From CAVVNN01 sp963749605 (lineage in GTDB: Bacteria > Actinomycetota > Thermoleophilia > Solirubrobacterales > 70-9), in contig CAVVNN010000004.1 of the NCBI GenBank assembly GCA_963749605.1, positions 736,648-800,647 on the forward strand: 64,000 nucleotides of DNA, given 5' to 3'. Shown piece after piece: positions 8,924 to 17,215 of this stretch. Positions within the stretch are counted from its first letter, which is position 1. Each line of letters starts with the position of its first letter. The translations under genes and the position numbers were made by a program. The notes beneath the pieces are model-generated. The model had not been told where the DNA came from. It searched no databases and worked only from the letters and a program-made list of their open reading frames with translations.

Positions 8924-11572
8924 ATGGCGGCCGCCGACAAAAAGTCAAACGAGGCGGACGTCCAAGAGCTCTTCCTGATCGACGGCAACTCGCTTGCCTA
9001 CCGGGCGTTCTTCGCGCTGCCGGAGTCGATTGGGACGAGCGATGGGAGGCCCACCAATGCGATTTACGGGCTGGGTTCGATGCTGGTCAAGATCATCGCG
9101 GAGCATCGGCCGGCCGGGGTCGTGGTGGCCTGGGACGCGGGGATGTCGGGGAGGGAGGTCGTCTACGACCTCTACAAGGCGCAGCGGCCCTCGCGGCCGG
9201 ACCTGCTCAGGGAGCAGTGGCCGCACCTGATGCCCCTGGTCGAGGCGTTCGGCTACACCAACGTCAGGGTCGAGGGGTATGAGGCAGACGACGTGATCGC
9301 CTCGCTGGCGAAGCGGGCGCAGGAGGAGGGGATCCCGGCGATGGTCGTCTCCGGCGATCGCGACGTCTACCAGCTCGTCGGCGACGGGGTGAGGGTGATG
9401 AGCACCTCGCGGGGCATCACCGAGACCAAGGTCTACGACCGTGACGCCGTGGTCGAGCGCTACGGGGTGCCGCCGGAGCTGGTCCCCGACCTGATCGGGC
9501 TGAAGGGAGACACCTCCGACAACATCCCCGGCGTTCCGGGGATCGGCGAGAAGACCGCCTCGCAGCTGCTGCAGCAGTTTGGCTCGCTGGAGGAGGTGCT
9601 GGCCAACGTCGAGGAGGTCTCCGGCGCCAAACGCAAACAGAACCTGGTGGAGCACGCCGAGGACGCGCGCATCTCCAAGCAGCTGGCGACCGTCCATTGC
9701 GACATCGACACCGGCGTCGACCTGGGCGAGGTGATGGCCTCCGAGCCCGACCGCGGCGCGCTGCGCGATTTCATGCGCGAGTTCGAGTTGCGCGCCGTGA
9801 TGGAGCGGCTGGAGGAAGCCCTGCCCGAGGGCGAGGCGGTCCCCGGCCGCAGCGTCGAGGAGGAGCTCGAGGTCGAGACGGTGGAGGGGACGGCGACCGA
9901 TCTCGGCGACGGGCCGGTGGCGCTGGCGGTCTCGGGCGAGAGCTGGGCCGCGGCGGAGGGGGAGAGGATCGTCGTCGGGCGCTCGACCCAGGACGAGCTG
10001 GTCGTCGCGTTGGCCGGCAAGCCGGTCCTCGCCCACGACGCCAAGTCGCTCGGCGGCGGCCGCCATGGACTGCTCGCCGCCGCGGCGCGCAAGGGAGTCG
10101 AGCTGCAGCTCGACCACGACACGATGGTCGCCGCCTACCTGCTGGAGCCGCAGCGGCGCACCTACGACCTCGCAGAGCTCACGGCCGACGCCGGAATCGG
10201 CCTCGCTTCGCCCTCCGCCAGGGCCGAGGCATCCGACGAGGGCCAGCTCTCGCTCGAAGACGACGGCGAGGCCGGGCTGGAGCCGGCCGAGGAGGCCCGC
10301 CTCGTCGCCGCCCTGGCCGAAGCCCAGCGCCCCCGTCTCGACGAGCTCGGCCTGGAGACGCTGCTGCGCGAGGTCGAGCTGCCGCTGGTCCACGTCCTCG
10401 CCGCGATGGAGCGGGAGGGCTTGAAGCTCGACGCCGAGCGCCTCGCCGAGGTCGGCGCCGGCTTTGGCGACCGCATCGCCACTCTGGCGCAGGAGATCTT
10501 CGAGCTGGCCGGGCGCGAGTTCACGATCGGCTCGCCGCAGCAGGTCGGCCAGGTTCTCTTCGAGGAGCTGGGACTGACCCGCAAACGCCGCGGCAAGACC
10601 GGCTTCTCGACCGACGCTCGTGTCCTCGCCCAGATCCGTGACGAGCACGAGATCGTCGAGAAGATCGAGTCCTGGCGAGAGCTGACCAAGCTGAAGAACA
10701 CCTACCTCGACTCGCTCCCCGAGCTGATCGACCCCGAGACCGGCCGCGTCCACACCACCTTCAGCCAGACGACGGCGACCACCGGCCGCCTCTCCAGCGT
10801 CAATCCCAACCTCCAGAACATCCCGATCCGCACCGAGCTGGGCCGTCCGGTCCGCGCCTGCTTCGTCGCCGAGCGCGGCGCCCGGCTGCTCTCCGCCGAC
10901 TACAGCCAGGTCGAGTTGCGCGTCCTCGCCCACGTCGCCGAGGAGGAGGTGCTGAAGGAGATCTTCCGAGCGGGCGACGACGTCCACGCGGCCACCGCGG
11001 CTGAGGTCTTCGGGATCTCGCGCGACGAGGTCGACGTCGGCCAGCGCTCGAAGGCGAAGATGGTCAACTTCGGCATCGTCTACGGGCTGACCGGGTTCGG
11101 TCTCTCCGACCGGCTCAACATCCCGCGCAAGGAGGGGGAGGAATTCGTCGCCCGCTACCTGGAGCGCTTCCCGGCGGTCCGGGTCTTCCGCGAGGAGATC
11201 GTCGAGCGGGCGCAGTCGGACGGCTACGTGACGACGCTGATGGGACGCCGCCGCGCGATTCCCGAGCTGCGCTCCGGCAACCCGAACACCCGCCGGCTGG
11301 GCGAGCGGCTGGCCGTCAACACCGTGATCCAGGGCACCGCCGCCGACATCATCAAGGTGGCGATGGTGCGCTGCCACCGGGCGCTGGGCGAGGCCGGGAT
11401 GAAGACCCGCCTCGTCCTGCAGATCCACGACGAGCTGCTCTTCGAGGGCCCTCCGGGGGAGATGGACGACGCGGTCGAGCTGGTGCGGCGCGAGATGTGC
11501 GCCGCCTACCAGCTCGACCCGCCGCTCGAGGTGGACATCGGCGTCGGCAAGGACTGGCTCGACGCCAAGTAG
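8924..11572 (+). CDS. polA: DNA polymerase I
   Basis: Repair and Okazaki-processing polymerase, 882 residues. The N-terminal 5'-3' exonuclease/FEN domain (about 15-310) has FLIDGNSLAYRAFFALP, YEADDVIA and GDRDVYQL. The middle domain (about 320-480) lacks the DxE and YxxxD carboxylates of a proofreading exonuclease, so 3'-5' activity is predicted absent, as in many actinobacterial and Thermus enzymes. The C-terminal polymerase domain has motif A SADYSQVELRVLAH, motif B KAKMVNFGIVYGLTGFG (a Phe at the sugar-discrimination site) and motif C LQIHDELLFE. The ATG at 8924 is chosen because it directly precedes the FEN domain. No partner gene is in the same run. Confidence 0.97.
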   Translation: MAAADKKSNEADVQELFLIDGNSLAYRAFFALPESIGTSDGRPTNAIYGLGSMLVKIIAEHRPAGVVVAWDAGMSGREVVYDLYKAQRPSRPDLLREQWPHLMPLVEAFGYTNVRVEGYEADDVIASLAKRAQEEGIPAMVVSGDRDVYQLVGDGVRVMSTSRGITETKVYDRDAVVERYGVPPELVPDLIGLKGDTSDNIPGVPGIGEKTASQLLQQFGSLEEVLANVEEVSGAKRKQNLVEHAEDARISKQLATVHCDIDTGVDLGEVMASEPDRGALRDFMREFELRAVMERLEEALPEGEAVPGRSVEEELEVETVEGTATDLGDGPVALAVSGESWAAAEGERIVVGRSTQDELVVALAGKPVLAHDAKSLGGGRHGLLAAAARKGVELQLDHDTMVAAYLLEPQRRTYDLAELTADAGIGLASPSARAEASDEGQLSLEDDGEAGLEPAEEARLVAALAEAQRPRLDELGLETLLREVELPLVHVLAAMEREGLKLDAERLAEVGAGFGDRIATLAQEIFELAGREFTIGSPQQVGQVLFEELGLTRKRRGKTGFSTDARVLAQIRDEHEIVEKIESWRELTKLKNTYLDSLPELIDPETGRVHTTFSQTTATTGRLSSVNPNLQNIPIRTELGRPVRACFVAERGARLLSADYSQVELRVLAHVAEEEVLKEIFRAGDDVHAATAAEVFGISRDEVDVGQRSKAKMVNFGIVYGLTGFGLSDRLNIPRKEGEEFVARYLERFPAVRVFREEIVERAQSDGYVTTLMGRRRAIPELRSGNPNTRRLGERLAVNTVIQGTAADIIKVAMVRCHRALGEAGMKTRLVLQIHDELLFEGPPGEMDDAVELVRREMCAAYQLDPPLEVDIGVGKDWLDAK

Positions 11573-11578
11573 CTCTGC

Positions 11579-12217
11579 TCAGCCGGCCAGCTCGACCTCC
11601 TCGAAGGTGGCGGTCCCGCTCTCGATCTGCAGCTCGGCTTGCTGGACGATCGCGCCCGGGGTCAGGTCCGCAGTGGTGCAGTTGGACGAAGAACCCGGGC
11701 CGGAGTTGTCGCCCCCGTTGTCGTCTCCCGGCTCTTCCTCGTTCTCCTGGCCATCCTGGCCCTGTTCGTCGCCGGAGTTGTCCTCGCCCAGGCTGGAGTC
11801 GGAAGCCGAGACGGACGAGCTCGAGTGCTCGCACTTGATCTCGGTTTCTTCCGTGACCAGGCCGCTGAGCGTTTCACCTCCGAAGAGGTCGATCGTCAGC
11901 TTGCCCGTTTCGGTGTCGAAGGACTCGATTTTGCCGGCGTTCTCTTCGCCGTCCGGGATTCCGTCGCCGTCGGTGTCGGCGCTGCGGGGGTTGTCGCCGG
12001 CGATGAACTCGGCCCGGTTGAGCAGGTGGTCCCGATCCTGGTCGTGGTGAGCTTGGTTCACCCTCAGTGAGAGGTGATGGCGCTTCTCCCAGCGGTCGGG
12101 GATGCGGTCGTGGTTGCGGTCCTTCTGCTTCGCCGCCGCGACGCCGGGCAGCGCGAGCATCGCCAGCGCGCCGAGAGCGGCGACCAGGAAGAGCCTGGGA
12201 ATGTGGAAGCGGTTCAT
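11579..12217 (-). CDS. secreted protein with calcium-binding (thrombospondin type 3-like) repeats
   Basis: Exported protein of 212 residues. It has a clear signal peptide (LFLVAALGALAMLALPGVAAA) and then Asp-rich repeats of the dockerin/TSP3 kind (DRNHDRIPDRWE, DQDRDHLLNRAE, DTDGDGIPDGEE) that bind Ca2+ in known proteins. A small beta segment (IESFDTETGKLTIDLFGGETLSG) is split by a Ser/Asp/Glu/Gly-rich stretch of about 60 residues; the two halves look like a DUF5666-type beta fold. Of the two in-frame ATGs, the second (12217) is preceded by AGGAGG, while the first (12235) overlaps the sigma gene's stop. It is the second gene of a two-gene unit with the tethered sigma factor. Confidence 0.72.
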   Translation of the reverse strand: MNRFHIPRLFLVAALGALAMLALPGVAAAKQKDRNHDRIPDRWEKRHHLSLRVNQAHHDQDRDHLLNRAEFIAGDNPRSADTDGDGIPDGEENAGKIESFDTETGKLTIDLFGGETLSGLVTEETEIKCEHSSSSVSASDSSLGEDNSGDEQGQDGQENEEEPGDDNGGDNSGPGSSSNCTTADLTPGAIVQQAELQIESGTATFEEVELAG

Positions 12218-12221
12218 CTGT

Positions 12222-12227
12222 CCTCCT
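12222..12227 (-). promoter_or_regulatory. Shine-Dalgarno site deciding the start at 12217
   Basis: On the minus strand the bases read AGGAGG, four bases before the ATG at 12217. The same eight bases ATGAACCG occur at both candidate starts, but only the inner one has this ribosome-binding site, so I place the start there. The outer ATG overlaps the stop of the upstream sigma gene and may allow coupled reinitiation. Confidence 0.6.
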
Positions 12228-12231
12228 CGGT

Positions 12232-13617
12232 TCATGGAACTGTCTGCTGGGTCAACCCGTCGCCGCTCGAAAGATCACGCGAATCGCCAGACCCGGACTC
12301 GCTCGCGCCCGCGTCGCCGCTCCCGCTGCCAGAGCTCCCGTCTCCCGATTCGCCACTCTCTCCGCCGGAGCCGCCGCCTTCCGAGCCGGAGTCGCCGCCC
12401 GACCCTGAGCTGTCGGGGGAGCCCGAGCTGTCGCCCGACCCCGAGCCGCCAGAACCAGAGTCCTCAACCCCGGATCCCGAGCCGCTGCCGGACCCCGAGT
12501 GAGTGCTCGCCGATCCGGAATCGTCCCCCGAGCCCCCGCCGTCGCCGGACGCGTTTGTGCGCACGGAGGGCGAGCTGTGGTCGTCTCCTCCTCCGGAGCC
12601 TCCGCCGCCGTGGCCGAGCGAGCCGCCCGGGATCCCGTCGTCGTGTCTGGAGCGGCCGCCTGGCCGATCCTGAATTGCAGGTGCGCCTGAGCCCCCTGCC
12701 GCCAACGAGCTGAGGGCAGCTGGCGTCTTCTCCGCGGCCCGGGCGATCCCCCCGGGCCCCTTCGCCTGCTGGACATCCTGCACCGCCACCCCGGCTCCGA
12801 CCGTCCCTGCGAAGAGGACCGTGGCCACGGTCGCCTTCAACGCAATTCCGACTCCGGCCGCGCTGGCTGTTCCGGTCGCGACCTCGGCCGGGCCCGTGGT
12901 GCCTGCGGCAGTGGCCAGAACGGTCTTCAGCAGGGGCAGGGGCACCAGCATCCCGAGGCCGTCGCGCAGCGCGCATCGCGCCCGGTAGATGGTCTGGCGG
13001 GCGCCGCCGCCGCTCAGTCCCAGGGCCGCCGCGATCTCCTCGTGGCTGAGGCCCTCCAGCTCGCGCATCACAATCGCCGCCCGCTGTGGCTCCGGCAGCG
13101 CCTGCAGCCGCCGCATCAGCTCCGCGAGCTCTTCTCGTTGCTCGAGCTCCTCGGCGGGGCTGCGTCCGCCCGCAATCGCCTCGGCCAGGACCTCCGGTGC
13201 GGGTGGCCGGTCGCGCAGGTGGTTGAGCGCGGTGTTGCGGACGATCCGGAAGAGCCAGGGACGCAACTCGATCTCGGCGTTGTTGCGGCACAGCGCCAGG
13301 TGGGCCTTGGAGAAAGCGTCCTGCGTGACGTCCTCGGACCCACCCCCGACTATCGCCGCGGCGTAACGGGACAGCGGCCTGCCGTAGCGGCGGACGATCT
13401 CCTCGAAGGCCGTCTCATAGCCCGCTCGAACAAGCGCCACGAGCCGCCCGTCCGACTGGGTGCGAAGGGTGGGGCCGACGATGAGGCGGGATGCAAGTCC
13501 CTCTGCTGGTGGGGGCATATTCCGTTCGATGTCCCTTCGAGTTACTGATATGACAGCAGGGCGGTTCACCGGCCTGGACCGACATTCGATGCAACACCCG
13601 CAGAAGGCGAAGATCAC
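12232..13617 (-). CDS. ECF-like sigma-70 factor with membrane segments and an extended Ser/Gly/Asp tail
   Basis: RNA polymerase sigma factor of up to 461 residues. Counting from the more likely ATG at 13518 (GAAGGG upstream; 428 residues), region 2 spans about 25-95 (YETAFEEIVRRYG, EDVTQDAFSKAH, RPWLFRIVRNTALNHLRD) and region 4 about 125-185 (LPEPQRAAIVMRELEGLSHEEIAAALGLS). Two hydrophobic stretches follow (about 188-205 and 222-248), then about 175 residues dominated by Ser, Gly and Asp. The layout predicts a sigma factor tethered to the membrane with its tail outside, possibly a built-in anti-sigma device. The stop overlaps the first ATG of the downstream calcium-repeat gene, a likely output or partner. 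Confidence 0.85.
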   Translation of the reverse strand: MIFAFCGCCIECRSRPVNRPAVISVTRRDIERNMPPPAEGLASRLIVGPTLRTQSDGRLVALVRAGYETAFEEIVRRYGRPLSRYAAAIVGGGSEDVTQDAFSKAHLALCRNNAEIELRPWLFRIVRNTALNHLRDRPPAPEVLAEAIAGGRSPAEELEQREELAELMRRLQALPEPQRAAIVMRELEGLSHEEIAAALGLSGGGARQTIYRARCALRDGLGMLVPLPLLKTVLATAAGTTGPAEVATGTASAAGVGIALKATVATVLFAGTVGAGVAVQDVQQAKGPGGIARAAEKTPAALSSLAAGGSGAPAIQDRPGGRSRHDDGIPGGSLGHGGGGSGGGDDHSSPSVRTNASGDGGGSGDDSGSASTHSGSGSGSGSGVEDSGSGGSGSGDSSGSPDSSGSGGDSGSEGGGSGGESGESGDGSSGSGSGDAGASESGSGDSRDLSSGDGLTQQTVP

Positions 13618-13637
13618 GAGTTCGGCTGAGTCCCGCG

Positions 13638-14075
13638 ATGGATAGGGGCCTGGCTGTCCTGCTGACTGCGGTCGCGGGTGGGCTGATCGCCCTGCAGGCG
13701 CCGCTCAACGCTGGCCTCGGCAAGGCGACGGGCAGCCTTCCGGCGGCGCTGGTCTCATTCGCGGTGGGCTCGATCGCGCTTGCCGCGATCGTCGTCCTCA
13801 GCGGCAAGGCGGCTGGGCTCGACTCGACCTTCGACGTCAGCTGGTACTACCTGCTCGGCGGTCTCCTGGGCGCGATCTACGTCACCAACGCGCTGATCGC
13901 GGTGTCCGTGATCGGGGCGGGCGGGGTGGCGGCGGCGACGATCACCGGCCAGCTGGTCGCGTCGGTGGCGATCGACCGGCTAGGGCTTTTCGGCCTGGAC
14001 CAGATCCCGCTCGGCCCGGAGCGGGTGATCGGGGTCGTCCTGCTGCTGATCGGAACGGTTCTCGTCGTCAGGTGA
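13638..14075 (+). CDS. DMT-superfamily YdcZ/DUF606 membrane protein
   Basis: Small integral membrane protein of 145 residues with about five hydrophobic helices. LTAVAGGLIALQAPLNAGLGKATGSLPAALVSFAVGSIAL is the N-terminal repeat signature of the DUF606/YdcZ family, and GGLLGAIYVTNALIAVSVIGAGG is its central signature. Family members are half-size drug/metabolite transporters; the substrate is unknown. It is divergent from the sigma gene (20-base gap), and its last 96 bases overlap the convergent FAD reductase gene. Confidence 0.85.
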   Translation: MDRGLAVLLTAVAGGLIALQAPLNAGLGKATGSLPAALVSFAVGSIALAAIVVLSGKAAGLDSTFDVSWYYLLGGLLGAIYVTNALIAVSVIGAGGVAAATITGQLVASVAIDRLGLFGLDQIPLGPERVIGVVLLLIGTVLVVR

Positions 14076-15182
14076 GGAGGCGAAATCCGGCGGCGCGATC
14101 TGCAGGTAGTGCCCGAAAGACCAGTCGACGAGACGTTTGGCGCCCAGCACGCGGATCAGCGGCCCGAGGACCCGCGGCGGCACTCGCGGGACCAGCTTCT
14201 GCGCGCGCAGCATCCAGCGGAACTTCCACTCGTGGGAGTCGTTGAACTCGGCGTAGCCGGCCGCCGCCTGCTCGCGGCTCTGCCTTCCCTCTACCACCCC
14301 GCGCAGCTCGCGGCCCAGCGCGATCCCGAAGTAGAGCGCCGTCCTGATCCCCTCCGCTGTCAGGGGGAGGCATTGTCCAGCCGAGTCGCCGGCGAAGAAG
14401 ACGCCGCCCTCGGTGGCCCGGCGCAGCCTGTGGGGGATCCAATTGCCCTGGTAGCGGACCCGGTCGCGGCCCAGGTCCTCGGCCAGGAGCTCGGTCGTCT
14501 CGCGAACGTGGAAGCGGGGGTCGAAGGAGCCGACGCCGACCCGCAGCTCGTCGCCGGCGGGGAAGGACCAGCCGTACCCGGCGGGGACGTAGCGCCGGTC
14601 GATCCATACCTCGAGGTCGTCCCCGGTCCCCTCGGGGTGCACCTCCAGCCCGCGCGAGAGCGGCGCGTCGGGCGGCTGGTAGCCGTCGCCGCTGGCCAGA
14701 ACGCGGCGCCACCCCAGCGCGTCGACGACGAGCGGCGCCAAGATTACGCCGCGGTCGGTCTCGACGCCGATCTCGCCGCTCCCGTTGGCCGGCGCGGCGC
14801 GCCCGTTCACCTTCGCCGTCTCGAAGGTCGCGTCGCAGTCGCGCCAGAGCAGCTCGCACAGCTCGTCGTAGTCGAAGGTCGAGAGGGTCCAGGGCAGCCG
14901 ATAGCGGGCGTGGCCGTGGGGGGTGTGGATGACCAGCGAGTCGAAGCGCTGCCGCTCGGCCTCCATCAACCTCAGCGCCCGCAGCCACTCGGTCGGGATC
15001 CCACAGGCGGAGGTCTGCCGCTCGCCGATCTCGTAGCGGTCGACGACCATCACCTCGGCCCCCGACCCAGCCAGCTCCCGCGCCACCGCAAGTCCGGCAA
15101 AGCTGGCCCCGCAGATCAGCACGTCACACGTTCCGTCCAGCGGAGTCCGCTCGTCGCCGCGCTTCGTCGCTCGAACTGGCAT
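13980..15182 (-). CDS. FAD-dependent oxidoreductase of the geranylgeranyl-reductase type
   Basis: Flavoprotein of 400 residues. The N-terminal dinucleotide fold is CDVLICGASFAGLAVARELAGSGAEVMVVDR (about 19-49), the middle FAD-contact stretch is VVDALGWRRVLA, and GGVFFAGDSAGQCLPLTAEGIRTAL (about 285-310) is the second FAD motif. The family hydrogenates or oxidises isoprenoid and similar lipid substrates; the exact reaction is unknown. The ATG at 15182 is chosen because the flavin fold starts soon after it; upstream frame is antisense to rpsA. The C-terminal 32 residues (SSPDDENRSDQQQDD and beyond) are poorly family-like and overlap the convergent YdcZ gene. Confidence 0.85.
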   Translation of the reverse strand: MPVRATKRGDERTPLDGTCDVLICGASFAGLAVARELAGSGAEVMVVDRYEIGERQTSACGIPTEWLRALRLMEAERQRFDSLVIHTPHGHARYRLPWTLSTFDYDELCELLWRDCDATFETAKVNGRAAPANGSGEIGVETDRGVILAPLVVDALGWRRVLASGDGYQPPDAPLSRGLEVHPEGTGDDLEVWIDRRYVPAGYGWSFPAGDELRVGVGSFDPRFHVRETTELLAEDLGRDRVRYQGNWIPHRLRRATEGGVFFAGDSAGQCLPLTAEGIRTALYFGIALGRELRGVVEGRQSREQAAAGYAEFNDSHEWKFRWMLRAQKLVPRVPPRVLGPLIRVLGAKRLVDWSFGHYLQIAPPDFASSPDDENRSDQQQDDPDHPLRAERDLVQAEKP

Positions 15183-15221
15183 GACGGCCAAGGGTATCCG
15201 TGTCTGCAATAGTTCTGCGCC

Positions 15222-16628
15222 GTGTCCGCCACAGACACATTGACCACCCCTGCAACCGCCGCGCCCGAGGGCACTCCTGTCGAGGGGTCTGGCGGCCTGC
15301 TGCTGCAGGTCAACGGCCACGTCGTCCCCAACTACCGGGCGACGATGGTCTCCTTCGAGGAGGGAGACGTGGTCAACGGCAAGGTCGTCCGCATCGACAA
15401 GGACGAGGTCCTGGTCGACATCGGCTACAAGTCCGAGGGCGTCATCCCGGCACACGAGCTCTCGATCCGCAAGTCGGTCGACCCGGCCGGAGAGGTCGAG
15501 ATCGGCGAGGAGGTCGACGCGCTCGTCCTCACGAAGGAAGACGCCGACGGCCGCCTGATCCTCTCCAAGAAGCGGGCCCGTTTCGAGAAGGCCTGGCGCC
15601 GCATCGAGGCGGCGGCCGAGTCGGGCGAACCGGTCGAGGGCAGCGTGATCGAGGTCGTCAAGGGCGGTCTCATTCTCGATCTCGGGGTGCGCGGCTTCCT
15701 GCCCGCCTCGCTGGTCGATATCCGCCGCGTCCACAACCTCGACGAGTTCATGGGCCAGACGCTCGAGTGCAAAGTGATCGAGCTGAACCGCAGCCGCAAC
15801 AACGTGGTGCTCTCGCGGCGCGCCGTGCTCGAGGAGGAGCGTAAGGAGGTTCGCGAGCAGATCCTCGGCAACCTCGAGGCGGGCCAGGTGGTCGAGGGCA
15901 AAATCTCCAACATCGTCGACTTCGGCGCCTTCGTCGACCTCGACGGGATCGACGGGTTGATCCACATCTCCGAGCTTTCCTGGAGCCACGTCAACCATCC
16001 TTCCGAGGTCGTCTCGATCGGCGACACGGTGCGGATCAAAGTGCTCGACATCGACCGCGACCGCCAGCGCATCTCACTCGGTCTCAAGCAGACGCAGGAG
16101 GACCCCTGGCAGCGCGTCGTCAGCACCCACCGCTCCGGCGACGTGCTGGAGGGCTCGGTGACCAAGGTGGTCGCCTTTGGCGCCTTCGTCGAAATCCTCC
16201 CCGGCGTCGAGGGGTTGGTCCACATCTCCGAGCTTGCCGACCATCACGTCGAGAACCCCAGCGAGGTGGTCGAACCCGGCGCCAAGCTCAACGTCAAGAT
16301 CCTCGAGATCGACGAAGAGCGCCGTCGCCTCTCGCTCAGCATCAAGCGGGTGGAGGGCCAGAACATGCCGATGGGCGACCTCGGGGCGCAGATCGCCGAG
16401 GCTGAGGGCTCAAGCGAATCGGCGGCAGGACCCGCCGACGAGTCGTCCGAGGTCGACGAGCCTCAGGATGAGGCGCCTGAGGAGGAGCAACCTCAGGATG
16501 AGGGCACCGCTGAGGAGTCCGAGACCGCCGAGGAGCCCGACGCCTCTGAGCAGCCGCAGGATGAGCCTGCCGCCGAGGAGCCCGAGGTGGAGGCCGAGTC
16601 GCCTTCCGAGGATCCCTCCGACTCCTAG
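15222..16628 (+). CDS. rpsA: 30S ribosomal protein S1
   Basis: Binds mRNA on the small subunit and helps initiation. The 468-residue protein has four S1/OB repeats, at about 45-115 (EGDVVNGKVVRID), 131-200 (VEGSVIEVVKGGLILDLG), 218-288 (VVEGKISNIVDFGAFVDLDG) and 305-375 (VLEGSVTKVVAFGAFVEILPG), the four-domain form typical of actinobacteria. The last 90 residues are an acidic low-complexity tail with the motif QPQDE or EPQDE recurring three times. Start GTG, just 39 bases from the divergent FAD reductase. coaE follows five bases after the stop, an order seen in other actinobacteria. Confidence 0.96.
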   Translation: MSATDTLTTPATAAPEGTPVEGSGGLLLQVNGHVVPNYRATMVSFEEGDVVNGKVVRIDKDEVLVDIGYKSEGVIPAHELSIRKSVDPAGEVEIGEEVDALVLTKEDADGRLILSKKRARFEKAWRRIEAAAESGEPVEGSVIEVVKGGLILDLGVRGFLPASLVDIRRVHNLDEFMGQTLECKVIELNRSRNNVVLSRRAVLEEERKEVREQILGNLEAGQVVEGKISNIVDFGAFVDLDGIDGLIHISELSWSHVNHPSEVVSIGDTVRIKVLDIDRDRQRISLGLKQTQEDPWQRVVSTHRSGDVLEGSVTKVVAFGAFVEILPGVEGLVHISELADHHVENPSEVVEPGAKLNVKILEIDEERRRLSLSIKRVEGQNMPMGDLGAQIAEAEGSSESAAGPADESSEVDEPQDEAPEEEQPQDEGTAEESETAEEPDASEQPQDEPAAEEPEVEAESPSEDPSDS

Positions 16629-16633
16629 GTTTC

Positions 16634-17215
16634 GTGCCGCCGCTGACGATCGGGCTCACCGGCGGCATCGCGGCCGGGAAGTCCGAGGCGCTTGCCGCTT
16701 TCGAGAGGCTCGGGGCGGCGACTATCTCCAGCGACGCAGTCGTCCATGAGCTGCTCGACTCCGAGCCGCTGCTCGGCCGCCTCGTCGAGCGCTGGGGCGA
16801 GGATGTCGCCCCCGGCGGGCGGGTCGACCGCAACAGGATCGGCGAGCTCGTCTTCGCCGACCCGCAGGAGCTGGACTGGCTGGAGTCCCAGGTCCACCCA
16901 TTGGTCGGCGAGAGGATCGGCGCCTGGCTTGGCTCGCTGCCCACCGGCACGGAGATCGCAGTGGTCGAGGTGCCGCTTCTCTTCGAGGCCGAGATGGAGG
17001 GCGTCTTCGACACCACGGTCGCGGTCGTTGCCGCCGAGCAGGTGCGGCGCGCTCGCGCCGAGGCTCGCGGTCACGCGCTGGTCGGCGAGCGCGAGGCGCG
17101 CCAGATGCTCCAGGGCGAGAAGGCCGCTCGCGCTGAGCACGTGATCGAGAACGACGGCACGGTGGAGGACCTCGAAGGGGCGCTGTCCGCCCTGATCGAG
17201 ACCCTGCGAGCATGA
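16634..17215 (+). CDS. coaE: dephospho-CoA kinase
   Basis: Last step of coenzyme A synthesis: ATP-dependent 3'-phosphorylation of dephospho-CoA. The P-loop GLTGGIAAGKS is at 7-17, DAVVHELLDSEPLL at about 36-49 is the acceptor-binding stretch, VVEVPLLFEAEME at about 113-125 precedes the lid, and the length of 193 is normal. Start GTG. It overlaps the transglycosylase start by four bases (ATGA). Together with panB, panC and panD elsewhere in this window, much of the route to CoA is encoded nearby. Confidence 0.95.
   Translation: MPPLTIGLTGGIAAGKSEALAAFERLGAATISSDAVVHELLDSEPLLGRLVERWGEDVAPGGRVDRNRIGELVFADPQELDWLESQVHPLVGERIGAWLGSLPTGTEIAVVEVPLLFEAEMEGVFDTTVAVVAAEQVRRARAEARGHALVGEREARQMLQGEKAARAEHVIENDGTVEDLEGALSALIETLRA

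Noticed and set aside
8945..11428. An 827-codon frame opposite polA
   Set aside because: Antisense to an unmistakable polA with no independent motif or ribosome-binding site.
12464..13291. Arg/Gly/Ala-rich frame opposite-phase to the sigma factor
   Set aside because: Same strand but another phase; it lacks the sigma motifs and has the composition of a shadow frame.
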